Shown here piece after piece: positions 32,005 through 42,742 of a stretch of DNA of 64,000 nucleotides. Location: assembly GCA_022494885.1 (NCBI GenBank), contig JAGVSM010004897.1, forward strand, positions 1-64,000. The letters are read 5' to 3'. Under the pieces are notes generated by a model, which saw only the letters and a list, made by a program, of their open reading frames with translations, made no database searches and was not told the origin of the DNA. The position numbers were made by a program, and so were the translations under genes. Source of the stretch: Micrasema longulum. Its lineage: Eukaryota > Arthropoda > Insecta > Trichoptera > Brachycentridae. How positions within the stretch are numbered: position 1 is the stretch's first letter; every line of letters begins with the position of its first letter.

Positions 32005-32335
32005 ATTCGGATATTTATTTATTTATCATATATCTGACCTACGCCAATTACAACAGTTACACGAAGGAACATAAATGCAAGACACTGAACAAAAAGAACA
32101 TAAAACTATTTTGCAAAGACAAACAAGGGCAAAACAATAATTGTGTACAATATATTCATAAAAACGAAAGACCTAACTTCCAACTTAATTCCACACTGTT
32201 TAGTCGCGAAGAGATCTACGAAAAGCCGGAAGATCTATCCCAAAGAATTCCAAGTCGTGTGATGAATTGTGTATGTAAGAGTTGGTCTCTTTTTTTGGAG
32301 AGTTACAGTGATAACATTTACTAGATGAATAAAAC
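32005..32335 (-). pseudogene. LINE C-terminal fragment
   Basis: The minus strand at 32275-32190 gives SSHDLEFFGIDLPAFRRSLR, homologous to SSHNSKFFKIDLPAFCRSLR at 15945-16010. Its 3' end includes an AAATAAATAAATAT tail at 32010. The 5' edge (GGAGAGTTACAGTGATAACA) is repeated near 51735-51760. Confidence 0.65.
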
Positions 32336-32784
32336 TAGATATGTATGGAATTTTTTTAAAACATGTACCTTTTATGAAATTTACTAATAAAAAAATAAAA
32401 AAAAGATTGTAAATAAATTAACTTAACTACCTAGCCATTCAGTTGAATACCGACCTTTAATGAACAGCCTAGCCGCTCAGTTCAGTGGCTGGTTAAATTA
32501 TTTGGCGGCAACAGATCTATTCTTTGATAAAATTACTATCTACATGTTCCTAGTAAGATTTTTGGCAACCCTAAGGGCGGCCATGAATATTCTAAAATAT
32601 TTTTTATTCCATATGTTTATGACGTAAAAATAATAGAAAACGCCTCGAGACATTATTCTTTACTTTCACAAAACCAAATATACCCCAATCGAGAGCGGGG
32701 AGGGGGCACTGAATAATTAATACTGCTTTGTTTAAAGCATATTCGGGTCCAGACACGTGAAGAATACACTTAAGTGCGTGAAAT
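32336..32784. other. Unassigned
   Basis: No gene; a 71-codon minus-strand frame (32604-32819) has no motif. Confidence 0.3.
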
Positions 32785-32865
32785 ATAGTCAAAACAAACA
32801 GTATTTTGAGTTTTTCCAAATGTTTGAAGACAAAAGACTGGATTTTACCCCCTTAGGTGGAATTT
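32785..32865 (+). repeat. Family M terminal fragment
   Basis: AGTATTTTGAGTTTTTCCAA then GTTTGAAGACAAAAGACTGG resembles the TTCAACAATG end of M. Confidence 0.45.
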
Positions 32866-32879
32866 ATTTATTCATATAC

Positions 32880-32975
32880 GACTTTTGCTCCTTTATCGCA
32901 CCGAGAGTGTTCAATATTTTGGAAGAACCTATTAAGCTCTTAAGGACAAAAACTATTTTCAAGAAAGGAGTTAAT
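32880..32975 (+). pseudogene. LINE C-terminal fragment
   Basis: CSFIAPRVFNILEEPIKLLR reads in frame and matches FVAPRVFNVLDEHIREI on the minus strand at 39130-39200. Confidence 0.5.
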
Positions 32976-33790
32976 AATAATAATAATAATTATGGATAAC
33001 GTATATGGCGCCATTTTCGTAATATAATACCTCAAGGGCGCATTACAAAGTGATTATATAAAGATATAAATTTAATTTTAACTTTTTAATTAAAGAAAAA
33101 TAATGTACTTTTTCATATTACTTTTCCACCACATGCTAAGAATTTATTCAAATGATTTAGAGAACAAGTGGTTTTTAGTTTCTTCCGAAATATCACTTCA
33201 CTCTCACAGTTTCGGATTTCTGCTGGGAGAGCACTCCATGCCGTAGAGCCTGCGACCGCAAATGCACGTTCGCCGAATTTAGTGCGCTGTTTGCGTAGAG
33301 GTATAATAACTTTTCCTTTTGACGTAGATGTAGCTGATCTAAGCGTAAGACGTCTGTCAGCTAGTTCATCTGGAATGCAGAGTTCCCTCAGATATTCTGG
33401 AGCAGAGTTGTGCAGTGACTTATACATAAGCCAACAGAATTTGTATTCCATCATCTGTGGAAAACGTAGCCAGTGCAATTCCCGAAGTAGTGGAGTGATA
33501 TGACTGAATTTAGAGATTCCAAAAATAAGTCTCGCTGCGGCATTTAGTACAGCCTGTAGGCGAGTCATTTTATTCATCGGTAGACCTGCGTAGATACCAT
33601 TACAATAATCGACTCTAGACACTATAAACGCATTTATTAATTGACGGGCGGCATCAACTGGCAAATTTTTGCGTATGCATTTAATCTGTCTCAGCTGGTA
33701 GAAGCATAAACTTATCGTTCTACTAATTTGAGTTAAGGACTGGATTTTCCTTAGTGGGAGGGATTTGAGTAGGAAACTCCTTGATGATTT
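32976..33790 (-). pseudogene. L2/CR1-like LINE, RT C-terminus with 3' tail
   Basis: Minus-strand frame 33664-33113 (183 codons, open upstream to about 33785) reads LINAFIVSRVDYCNGIYAGL, then NAAARLIFGISKFSHITPLL, RELHWLRFPQMMEYK, LTLRSATS, and finally AFAVAGSTAWSALPAEIRN. These are hallmark L2/CR1 blocks after the RT catalytic centre. After a 100-bp 3' UTR comes GCGCCCTTGAGG...AATGGCGCC (33007-33041 on plus), a hairpin, and (ATT)n at 32977-32996. This tail is the one borrowed by the short CATGCGC-unit elements. It is 5'-truncated but largely open. Confidence 0.9.
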
Positions 33791-33792
33791 TA

Positions 33793-33957
33793 CGAATGCT
33801 TGAGTTTACTGTTTACCATATTGATGTACCGCCTTCCATATGTTTTTTTTCTTAAAAAATATTTTTTGTTTCCGATTCTATATTTGAGGTAATATACTCA
33901 TGTGTCTGTGTCAACTAATTGCTCGTCCCATCTCAACACAGGACTTTTAATCCCATG
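33793..33957 (+). mobile_element. LINE 3' UTR fragment, uninterrupted version
   Basis: TTGAGTTTACTGTTTACCAT to ACTTTTAATCCCATGG, collinear with 3690-3793 plus 4034-4110. It therefore gives the pre-insertion state of the SINE site at 3794. Confidence 0.65.
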
Positions 33958-34500
33958 GAAATAATAATAATAATAACAATGTTTGGATAATTTATATAGC
34001 GCCATTTTTGTGAAAATGTACAGTAAATAATGTGCTGGGATATTTATTTACTGCTGTACAGTAAATAAATATCCCAGCACATCTTGCAGCTACAGAGCGC
34101 ATGGACGGTTGGGATTCTAGTTCCTCGTCTCCAATTATGATATATAGGAGCTAGATAACAGAACGTCTTGCCGCTACAGAGCGCATGGACAATAAGAAAT
34201 CTAGCCCCTATTTACATTTTTATTTTTAAAATTTTTATTTGACAATGAAGTTTAAACTTTAAGTGATATTTTAAAAACGAAATAAAAAGCAAATTTATAA
34301 TAATAGAAGTAAGATAACAACAAGTCTTGCAGCTACTGAGCGCATGGACGGTTGAAATTCTAGACCCCATTTACTTAATTAAGATATTTGGTAGTTGATA
34401 TCATTTTCATAATATGATAAAAATAATATAATAGCTAACATCACAAAAAGTCTTGCAGCTTCAAAACGCATCTATAAATAGAATTTCAACAACATAAGAA
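33958..34500 (-). mobile_element. Longest short element with L2-like tail
   Basis: In reverse: AATAATAATAACAATGTTTG tail, AGCGCC hairpin half, then four CTTGCAGCTaCagAGCGCAT-type units near 34084, 34168, 34326 and 34447. The GGGCGC half of the hairpin has been replaced by an inverted duplication at 34030-34082. It preserves the empty site for the MITE at 4857 and for the M insertion at 28551. Confidence 0.75.
34030..34082. repeat. Perfect 24-bp inverted duplication
   Basis: ATGTGCTGGGATATTTATTT(ACTG) at 34030-34053 is exactly inverted at 34059-34082 around a 5-base loop. It replaces the usual CTCAAGGGCGC part of the L2 tail hairpin. Confidence 0.9.
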
Positions 34501-35340
34501 TGATTTTAAAAAGTTGATAATAAAAAATAATTTTAAAAAACGCAATAATAATACATTGAGCAAAGAACTAGTGAGTATGGTAATTAAGTGAACATGTAAC
34601 AGCACAAAAAGTAAAATATAAAAAAATAAACATAGATAGCATTCCTTAACTTATTATTAAGGTTGACAAGACAATAGACGATACTCAAACTCAAACTCGT
34701 CCCTGTTTTATTTCGGTATGCAGTAAACAGGATCTATTGTCTTTTTCCTAGTAAATAACTGTAAAAACATTTGATAGTAGAAACGCATCTGTGTGCGTAG
34801 TGTAGAGTGTAGGTACCAAGGAATCTATACGCTTCTTGTTAATTTTGTTTGTTATTATTATAAGCATTTTTCCCGCTTAAATTTTTTTATTATCATTATT
34901 TAACTTTGATTAATATGTCAGATAAACTTGTGTATTACTTTTGATATTCGAGTAATTTTACGTGATACAGGAAAAAAGGTATCATTTGTATTTTTAAATG
35001 AACATAGATAGGTAGCACTATATTATACAGAAATTGTTTTCTAATAAATAGTTAAATTTCGGCACTTGACTTTACAAATAAACACTTTTTTAAATAGTTT
35101 TAACAGAAGCACAGTTATAAAATCACGAGAGTTTGTGCATTTGAATATATTTTGGTAAGAACAAAACGTTGAATATAATAACGTTTATAAAACAATGCTT
35201 TAAATTAATTATCTCACTCTTTTTTTATGGCATGTCCACACTTTAGCGACTTAACTCAATGTTTTTAACAATTTAACACATATTTGTGTATTTTAAACTA
35301 AGGTTGCAGAGAGGAACTATATTTCACACCCAGCCCGCTC
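34501..35340. other. Non-coding AT-rich sequence
   Basis: No repeat match or frame recognised. Confidence 0.4.
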
Positions 35341-35344
35341 GGAG

Positions 35345-35420
35345 GCTGGGTGTGTGGGAGTTGGGAATCATGTCTCAAATAATGCACAATAAACTTATGT
35401 ATGTAAATAAATAAATAAAT
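35345..35420 (+). mobile_element. LINE 3' end fragment
   Basis: GAGTTGGGAATCATGTCTCA, CAATAAACTTATGTATG, then AAATAAATAAATAAAT. Same 3' end as 4105-4175. Confidence 0.65.
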
Positions 35421-35564
35421 TATCTTACAAACTATCATAATAATAAAAATAATGTGATCTCACTGGGTCACTTAACAATAAACTTTTTAAAAATATTTTT
35501 ACATTTGAGAATAATCAAAGAAGACTAACTTTATAAACAGAGATAATTAACAAAATATTATTAA

Positions 35565-36175
35565 AGAGCTGAAACCTTCAAGCGTTGCCTAGTATGTAGG
35601 TGAAATAATTCAATTAGATGAATCTCACCCGCATAAATGAAGGTTTCAGCTCTTTTACTTCACAAACATCAACAGATGAAAGAATTGAAGGAATATGAAT
35701 GTTCTCAAATATGGGCCGAACGGTGAATGTTACACAGTGTGTAAAGTGGCCACTTAAACCAGCCAGTGACAGGTCATAAGCCCTGTAAATGCCTGGACTT
35801 CCATATTCCCTTCTCAAAAATGTTTTCCCTCTCTGGTTTCATTCAATGAACACGCTAAAATATTGCGTAAAAAAAAGGAAAAAGAGATGAAGTACATTTT
35901 AGAATGGGGGAATTAGGATTATCTAGTCATCCACAGGGCTTACGGCCAGTAATTCAAATATAGGCAGAATGGTGAATGTGACACAGTGTGTAAAGTGGCC
36001 ACTTAAACCAGCCAGTGACAGGTCATAAGCCCTGTAGATGCCTGGACTTCTATATTACCTTCTCTTAAATGGTCTTCATCTCTGTTGTAATATGTTAATG
36101 TTAACAGCTCCCCAGGGAGTTGAATCCAGTCCTTGTCTACAAAAATTTGGACAAATTAAAAACATTGTTTAAAAA
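35565..36175 (-). repeat. Family M, two tandem inverted units
   Basis: Units centred at 35740 and 35990 each carry TACACAGTGTGTAAAGTGGC. The first keeps the recurrent frame (35817-35614, EYGSPGIYRAYDLSLAGLSG). The second ends in CTCCCCAGGGAGTTGAATCC. Confidence 0.8.
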
Positions 36176-36524
36176 ATTTGTAATAAAATGGTTACTGGAT
36201 TTAGGTAGAGAAAATCGGAAAACGTACTCAAAAACATTCTAAAATAATAAATGGTATAAATATTGTTTAACTTTATAATAAATTAACTAGCAGTAGTTAT
36301 TGTTTATGTTTATTTTTGCATAAAAATGTCTGCCTTAAAACAGGTTGTGCCAGTTAGGCAGACTAGACATAGATTTTTTAATTTTTCTATTAATAACAAA
36401 TTAAAATACAATATTACAACTACAATATTTTTTTACAATAATCAAATACATATATTTACATTAACGTTTCCCATTACGTAAAAGAAATAAACCATTCTGT
36501 CATCGCTCAATTTTTTTTTGCCTC

Positions 36525-36895
36525 CTCTTTCACAGTAGTAGCCGCTCGATTGTGGAATAATCTACCCACTAATGTTAGAGACGCCCCTTCTTTACTTACA
36601 TTTAAGTCAAGATTGAAATGTGACTACCTATCTAAATATTTAAATTGTTCCTTTATCCTTCTTCTTTCCTTCCCATCCCCTCTCCTCTCTTCATAGTATA
36701 GTGTTATTTTAATACATATATTTATTTATGTTAATCTTTGCTTTTAATTTTTGTATAAAATTGTAAGATTCAATATGTCCATGTATAATTTTCTCAAACT
36801 AAAAAGTTTGTAGGAAGAAATTGCCTTAAGGCAATATGCCCGCCCTTATATGTATATTTATTGTATATGTATATAAAGTGTCAAATAAATAAATA
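36525..36895 (+). pseudogene. CR1/jockey-like LINE C-terminus and 3' tail
   Basis: VVAARLWNNLPTNVRDAPSL then TFKSRLKCDYLSKY and a stop near 36697. The 3' UTR has hairpin ATTGCCTTAAGGCAAT (36825-36840), and the element closes with AAATAAATAAAT at 36885. Confidence 0.8.
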
Positions 36896-36929
36896 ATTGG
36901 GAGTGACGTCTTACAATAGATTATTTTAT

Positions 36930-37210
36930 TTTAATCAATAATATTTTTAGAATAACATGAAAAAATTACAAAAAAGATATTAACGATGTTTTCAATCAGT
37001 GTTACATAAAGAAGAATTATAGATGTAATTTTTTACTTCTTTCTTAAATATATTGCATTCCTGGCTGTGCTTTTTATTATCTTTGTTCATTTCATTAAAT
37101 AAAAATATTCCTCTGTAAGTATAATGATGTTGTGCAGTAGTTGTTTTTAATTTAGGATTTAAGATGTTCTAGGTCGCGTACTTACGTTTTGAGATAAAGA
37201 AATTGTAATT
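36930..37210 (-). pseudogene. LINE C-terminal fragment
   Basis: Minus-strand translation NILNPKLKTTTAQHHYTYRG then FLFNEMNKDNKKHSQECNIF resembles LINE tails (..R...F...LP...). Broken. Confidence 0.5.
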
Positions 37211-37464
37211 TTTGTTAATAAACCATTATTACTATTATTCTTTATATGTTTTGGCTGTCGGCTTTTCCTTAAGAAGTAGGAACTTGAGCAGCCTGGCAGT
37301 ACCTACCGCATTGCAACAATTCACAAATTCCATTTTCAAATAAAACTGTCATCTGTATTTTTCCTGAAAAACAGAATGTCTTCTGTGATCCGCACGATAA
37401 AGTAACAACGAAAAAATAATATTCCTACCGCTATCATATAAAGTTACCGCTAAAGTGTCTGCAT

Positions 37465-38925
37465 TTTTAAATATATATTTGGACCCCTGTATTTATCATT
37501 TATCATTTATCATTTATTTATTCATATATATGTACATTACAAAATAAAATATCTTAATTCATACATATATAAATAATTAGGTAAAATTAGGTATATGTAA
37601 AAAAAACACATTAGTATACATAATATCCAAAGAATAATATGTTAAAAAAGTAAGAGAATCTTGTAACGAAAAACTCCCTTAGAGACGTGAAAAATGTCAA
37701 TGTCCAAAGTGATATTGTTCAACATAGAGATAGCCCTTCCAACAGTTATAACCATTGGCAGGTTGGTCCTGTATATTGGAATGTGAAACAGTCTACGTTG
37801 ACGCTGTCTAAGGTAATTATCAGGAACATAAAAGCTAATGCTCCGCATAATTTCAGGGTTGTCAATAATACCGCGCAACAATCGAAAGAAGTGCGTTGTT
37901 AAATACACATTCCTTCTAGTCTTCAAACTGCTGAAACCAAGCATACCCTGGAGAAACTCAGTGGGATAAAGCCATGGACAATATCCGCACTCCCTCATGT
38001 AGAGAAACCGAAGAAATTTCTTCTGAACCCTCTCCACCATAAGAGAGTACTTCAACTCACATGGTCCCCAAATCATCGAGCCACTCTCGAGTCTACTTCG
38101 CACCAACGAGTTATAAAGAATTCTCAGTACTCGTGTACTACCAAAAACCTTAGCAGTACGCAAGACGAATCCTAACATCTTCAATGAACTACTACAAACT
38201 GTTTCGATCTGATCATGAAATGTCAGGGAACTCACAAAAGTGATGCCTAGATCTTTAACCTTCGCAATCCGCATAAGATTCTGGTCATTCATTCTATAGC
38301 GGAAGAATAGAATTTAGTAGCCTTACGTGTCATGTACAAGGCCAAGGTACTCAGAAACAATCGTTTTGGTTTGTCTTGGAAATGGGATGTTTGATCACTG
38401 ATTTTGGTTTATTACCTTTACGAGTCCAATCACCATTGTTGCAAAGTTCACGAACAATGGCGCGTAATAACTACTTTTAACTACAGTGTGGATATCTGTT
38501 AAGGATATTCCGTCTTTCCTGAATTCTGCTTCAAGATTATGGCGTTGTTAACTGAAAAATGGGCACTGAAATAACAGATGTTTGATACTCTGTGAAGAAA
38601 TATCATCGCATGGACAATAGTCATCATTCCTTAATTTAAACCTACATAGGTAACTTCTCATAGCTCCGTGTCCGGTAAAAGTTTGTGTCGTTTCGAAAGT
38701 ACTTTGGTGATGACGACGGAAGTTTGCTGCATCAGCCAGCGTTTGGAAAAACATTTTAATGATTTTACCTGTAGAAGAAGCGCGGTAATTATCCTCCCAA
38801 CGCTGCTGGGTATTTAGTTTTATACAGCGTTTAGCAAAGCTAAGGGAAATTCTGAGAAGAAAGGTGCCGTTCTTTTGCAAGTTGCGGCTCTTGCTCGTTC
38901 ATCCGCTCTCTCATTTCCTACGATA
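37465..38925 (-). pseudogene. RNase H-bearing LINE, copy 2, split by another LINE
   Basis: The C-terminal half is at 38925-38317 (minus), with ADAANFRRHHQSTFETTQTF, TGHGAMRSYLCRFKLRNDDY and CPCDDISSQSIKHLLFQCPF, a CCHC knuckle. Its 3' UTR is cut at TAAATTC; the remaining GGACCCCTGTATTTA lies at 37481-37495. The RNase H domain itself is missing at the 5' side. Confidence 0.85.
37496..38311 (-). pseudogene. LINE RT C-terminal element nested in the RNase H LINE
   Basis: The frame 38292-37642 (216 codons, intact) reads KVKDLGITFVSSLTFHDQIE, MLGFVLRTAKVFGSTRVLRI, LYNSLVRSRLESGSMIWGPC and VERVQKKFLRFLYMRECGY, ending at SKGVFRYKILLLF. It lies after the catalytic YADD, so the element is 5'-truncated. 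The tail is (ATTTATC)3-type at 37491-37515. ATTTA flanks both edges (37491-37495 and 38312-38316). The undisturbed target is seen at 14505-14520. Its open frame suggests a fairly recent insertion. Confidence 0.9.
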
Positions 38926-39250
38926 TTAGGATACTAGGAATATTTTGAAAATAGGGAAATAGTTTATTTTGAGTAACCTGCACTAATTTTATTGTATTTT
39001 ATTTATTTGTTCTCTTACAATTTATGTATTACTTTTTTTACATTAACGACAGTGTTCCCTAGTCAAATTTGTCGGATTTTTTTATTGAAATATGAAAAGG
39101 GAGTGTTCCTTTACCATCTAGCATCATTAACTCAAAGTTTTAAGATTTTTAGTTATTTCCCTATATGTTCGTCCAGGACATTGAACACTCTTGGGGCCAC
39201 AAAAGAGAAATTCCTCTGAACAAACGTCGTACGTGTTTTTGGAATAAAAC
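38926..39250 (-). pseudogene. LINE C-terminal fragment
   Basis: Minus strand 39235-39130 gives RTFVQRNFSFVAPRVFNVLD then EHIREITKNLK. It matches the plus-strand fragment at 32880. Confidence 0.5.
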
Positions 39251-39359
39251 AATTCAAATTACAGGAAAACCTCGTACGAGCATTCTGCTATGTATTCTTA
39301 TTTTCTATATGCAATTTGTGTAAAAACTGTTGTTTTTTTTCCAAATAAATAAACTTTAT

Positions 39360-40330
39360 GTTAAAAATTTCAGTTACGCGTGTTTCTGATCCTTCTCAAA
39401 TCCTGCGAACAAAGGATAATTATATATTTACGTCTTGCTTGAGATTAGGAAGAGCAGCGGTCGGCAACCAGAGCCTGAGAGAGCTGAATACTGCGGAATA
39501 CTTTGTTTCTTTGTTATCAGAACAACAAGAGAGTTTAAGTCTGTTGATGCATTAAAAATATTATACCTGACCCCAGTAAGAAGTCAGTTAGAATATGGGT
39601 CCTCAGTTTGGTCTCCTCATTATATTACCCACATAAACAGTGTGGAGAAGGTCCAACACAGGTTTTTAAGATTTATGAATTTCAAATTAAACATTCCAAT
39701 TGAAGAGCTTGACTATAAATGTTTAATGAAGGAGTTAAAATTAATATGTATTAGTAATAGAAGGGAAATTTCAGATTTAGTGCTGCTTTTCAAGTTATTC
39801 AATAATGTTCTTGACAGTCCCGAACTTTAAAATTGTGTGAATTTTTATGTGAAACAGCGTGGGACGAGACTAAATACTTCTTTTGCTGTTGATTTGCATA
39901 GTTCAAACTATGCCAAATACTCACCTATTCCACGGTTCCACATGTTAGCAAACAAACATGGAAACTTAGACTTATTTAATTTATCTTTATACCAATTAAA
40001 ATCATTACTTTTTAATCACTTCTTTTCTTAATTATAAAAATTTACTAAGTGTTATACTTGTTTTACTGTTTATGCTATGATACATCGCCTCTGTTACTTT
40101 AATACTTTTTTTATTTAAACCCTTTATAAATAAATTGTTAATTTGCTGCATACCTATGTTATAATTTCTTATTTAATTTTTCTTTATTATTTCCTTATTT
40201 TCTGCTGATTTTATTTCATGTATCTTTATTTTTTATACTGTGTTCAGGTGTTTTGTTTTGATACAATTGTTTTTCAATGTTATTTTATACTTTGTTAAAG
40301 GCGTAAGCCGTCGAAATAAATAAATAAATA
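39360..40330 (+). pseudogene. Jockey/CR1-type LINE C-terminus with 3' end
   Basis: Frames 39435-39830 and 39837-40031 together read TPVRSQLEYGSSVWSPHYIT, VEKVQHRFLRFMNFKLNIPI, ISDLVLLFKLFNNVLDSPEL. After one stop, the sequence runs YSPIPRFHMLANKHGNLDLF to SLLFNHFFS. A single stop at 39828 separates the halves. The 3' UTR ends GGCGTAAGCCGTCGAAATAA with an (AATA)n tail near 40315-40330. Confidence 0.8.
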
Positions 40331-40621
40331 CAAGAAGTGAGTAGCCCATTGACATAGTTGACATAATTATAAACGCGCCCTATAGAGTAAAATATTTTTT
40401 TAAATAGTGGCACGAAAACGAACTCACTCACTAATAAGTTTGGTTATTTTCACCAGTGGTGGTATTCTGAATCTTCCCCCCCCCCCCTCCTAAAGAGTGA
40501 TTAATTTGAAGATTTTTATTTTTTCCATGCGATGAATTTTTGCTTAATATATGGCCACACTGATGATTAAACGTAAAATGGTGTATAAAAATTGCTTCCA
40601 AAGCAAATTATACGGTTTTTA
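40331..40621. other. Non-coding; C10 homopolymer run
   Basis: Nothing recognised apart from a run of C at about 40480-40489. Confidence 0.4.
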
Positions 40622-40978
40622 AATATGTTGCAACAGAGAGGGAAAACATTTTCGAGAAGGGAATATGGAAGTCTAGGCATTTACAGGGCTTATGACCTGG
40701 CCGGTTAAAGTGGCCACTTTACACACTGTAACATTCACCATTCTGCCCATGTTTAAACATCCAAATTTACTCAACTCTTCCATCAGTCGACTTTTGTAAA
40801 GGAAAGGAGCTGAAACCTTTATCATGCGGGTGAGATTCATCCGGTTAAACCAAATCACCTACTAGGCAACGCCTGAAAACAATTTTCCGATTTTTATACT
40901 TCTTTTTTTACCAGGAAGTTCAACAATGTATGAGTATGTCCAAATGCTCGCAGACCGGCTGGATTTCTCATTGGTAAA
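40622..40978 (+). repeat. Family M unit, forward
   Basis: AACAGAGAGGGAAAACATTT through GGAATATGGAAGTCTAGGCA, AACATCCAAATTTACTCAAC and AGGCAACGCCTGAAAACAAT to TTCAACAATGTATGAGTATG. Confidence 0.8.
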
Positions 40979-41114
40979 AGAAATTACTAAAAAGAATTCA
41001 GAAAATAATTTCTTAATTACGCCACGTGTTCTAGTTTTTTAAGAGTTTCATTGTTTATTTTTAAATTCATGTTACGGTTTTTTTTGTGTTTGAAAGTATA
41101 CATTATGTACGTAG

Positions 41115-41235
41115 CATTTTTTATTTATTTATTTATTAGCGGACTTGTTCAGTTCATTCGACAATGGCAAACACATTGCCTTATAATATATACCGGTAAA
41201 ATTTAAATTAAATGCAACTAAAAAAAAAAATCTGA
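41115..41235 (-). mobile_element. LINE 3' tail fragment
   Basis: In reverse it ends CAATGTGTTTGCCATTG (hairpin), GAACTGAACAAGTCCGC, then TAATAAATAAATAAATAAAA. Confidence 0.55.
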
Positions 41236-41470
41236 AATAAAAATGAAATAATAATTACTACGTAGTAGTAAGTAGATTATGTTTCTCCATTCCATTATTA
41301 TAGTTTCTGTACGTCTTTTTTAATGATTTTAGTCGTTTTAGTGTCAAATAGCCCAAGTGCGGCCCGCACTAATCCCCATGTAAAATCCTTCTTACAACAA
41401 AAGGTAGCCGACTCCTGAAGTGGAGAAAATCTATCTTCTCACAGGTATATTATTATATATTTATATGTAG
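41236..41470. other. Unassigned
   Basis: No feature recognised. Confidence 0.3.
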
Positions 41471-42152
41471 CAGCGGCGAACGGTGACTTTATTTACAGGT
41501 AAGCTAATAACAAAATAATTTATTTGTACCTACATAGTAGGTGCATAATATAATGTAAGTGATATATATTAAAATTTGCTTCTTTTTCTGTGGTTCTGTG
41601 TAATATAACAACTCTCATCTTTGAAATCAACTCAAACTGCGTAACTTCGTGAAATATTATATTGTGTAGCTATATTATCCATTCATTCAACACACAACTT
41701 ATTTAAAAGTTACTTATATAAAAAATAGCATAGCGAATTCAGTCAGTATTGGGTATTCTCGTTACGATTGAAATGTCAACTGGCCGATTTGTTCTAGTAA
41801 CAAATAATTCTCAAAACGGCCGCGTCAAGCGCCACATGTATTGAATCATATGTCAAAAGAATCATCTCAAAGAAAAATAGTCCTTAGGAAATAATGTTTG
41901 AAATACTGTTTTCCAAGTGAGAGTATTCAAAGAATTTGTGAAATCTGCAAGTTTACTCTAGGAGAAAAATCCCGCCATTGGGTTTAAGATGTTCAAAATA
42001 TAGTACACTTATTTGTATAAAGAAATTCGCTGGAATAATCGGCTAGTTCCTTGACTCATTTCTGGCACTGGGCGCGCTTTATTAATATTTTTATTTATTT
42101 ATTATTATCATTATTATTATTTATTTATTTTCTATTATACAAATAAAAGACG

Positions 42153-42292
42153 AGTGATACTTTAATCCACAAATTTGGAATATCCAGTTACCGGTTTCAT
42201 CGCTTTCGCGACATCTTCGAGACTGGTTCGAGATGTCGCGAAAGCGATGAAACCGGTCACTGGATATTCCAAATTTGTGGATTTAAATATCA
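42153..42292. repeat. Inverted hammerhead-bearing unit inside the hAT MITE
   Basis: About 62-bp arms (42153-42216 and 42230-42291) are inverted copies around a short centre. They contain TGTCGCGAAAGCGATGAAAC and CGGTCACTGGATATTCCAAA. A single-sided relative is at 6005-6085. Confidence 0.8.
42184..42226 (-). ncRNA. Hammerhead ribozyme-like motif
   Basis: Minus strand: stem I CCAGT/ACTGG, core CTCGAAGA (CUGANGA with an extra C), stem II TCGC-GAAA-GCGA, core GAAA, palindromic ACCGGT, cleavage A. The mirrored arm (to 42263, plus strand) keeps stem II, GAAA and ACCGGTC but lacks the 5' strand of stem I. Confidence 0.5.
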
Positions 42293-42742
42293 TTATCTTA
42301 TTTTATTTATATAATAAATTATAATGAGCTTCCACCAAGAATTTTCACTAACAAACTTAAATTTTTATTTATATTTGGAGAAAAGTACAAATGGTGGCAA
42401 TGATTTATTAGAAATAATAATTATTTGTTAGTTTTTCTATAAATAAAGTTACCGTATAACATTATTATGGATAGTCAAATATATTTTTTTCACTTCAATT
42501 CAAATTTTTAAACAACTTTCATTTATGTTTTCTTTTTCCTTCTCTTTTTTATACTTTCATAATTAACATTAGATTTAATTGCTTTTTAATATGGAAACTT
42601 CACTGGTCCATTAGAATTAAGTCCAATTGTGTAAAATATTAAACTTTGTAACTGTACTGTATGTTTCCTGAATACAAGAAAATAAATAAAATAAAATAAT
42701 GGTAAGCTGCGCATAATCGCTTCTCTTCGCGGTTCGCCCCTG

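Larger units (their letters stand above)
41471..42742 (-). mobile_element. hAT-type MITE, longer copy with internal insertions
   Basis: The ends CAGCGGCGAACGGTGAC (41471) and the reverse of GGTTCGCCCCTG (42742) are the same termini as in 19499-20202. The 8-bp flanks ATATGTAG and ATATGTGG agree at seven positions. The internal part 41471-42090 is collinear (reversed) with 19660-20202. Extra sequence, including a hammerhead-type inverted unit and a LINE-like A/T tail, lengthens it to 1272 bp. Confidence 0.85.
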
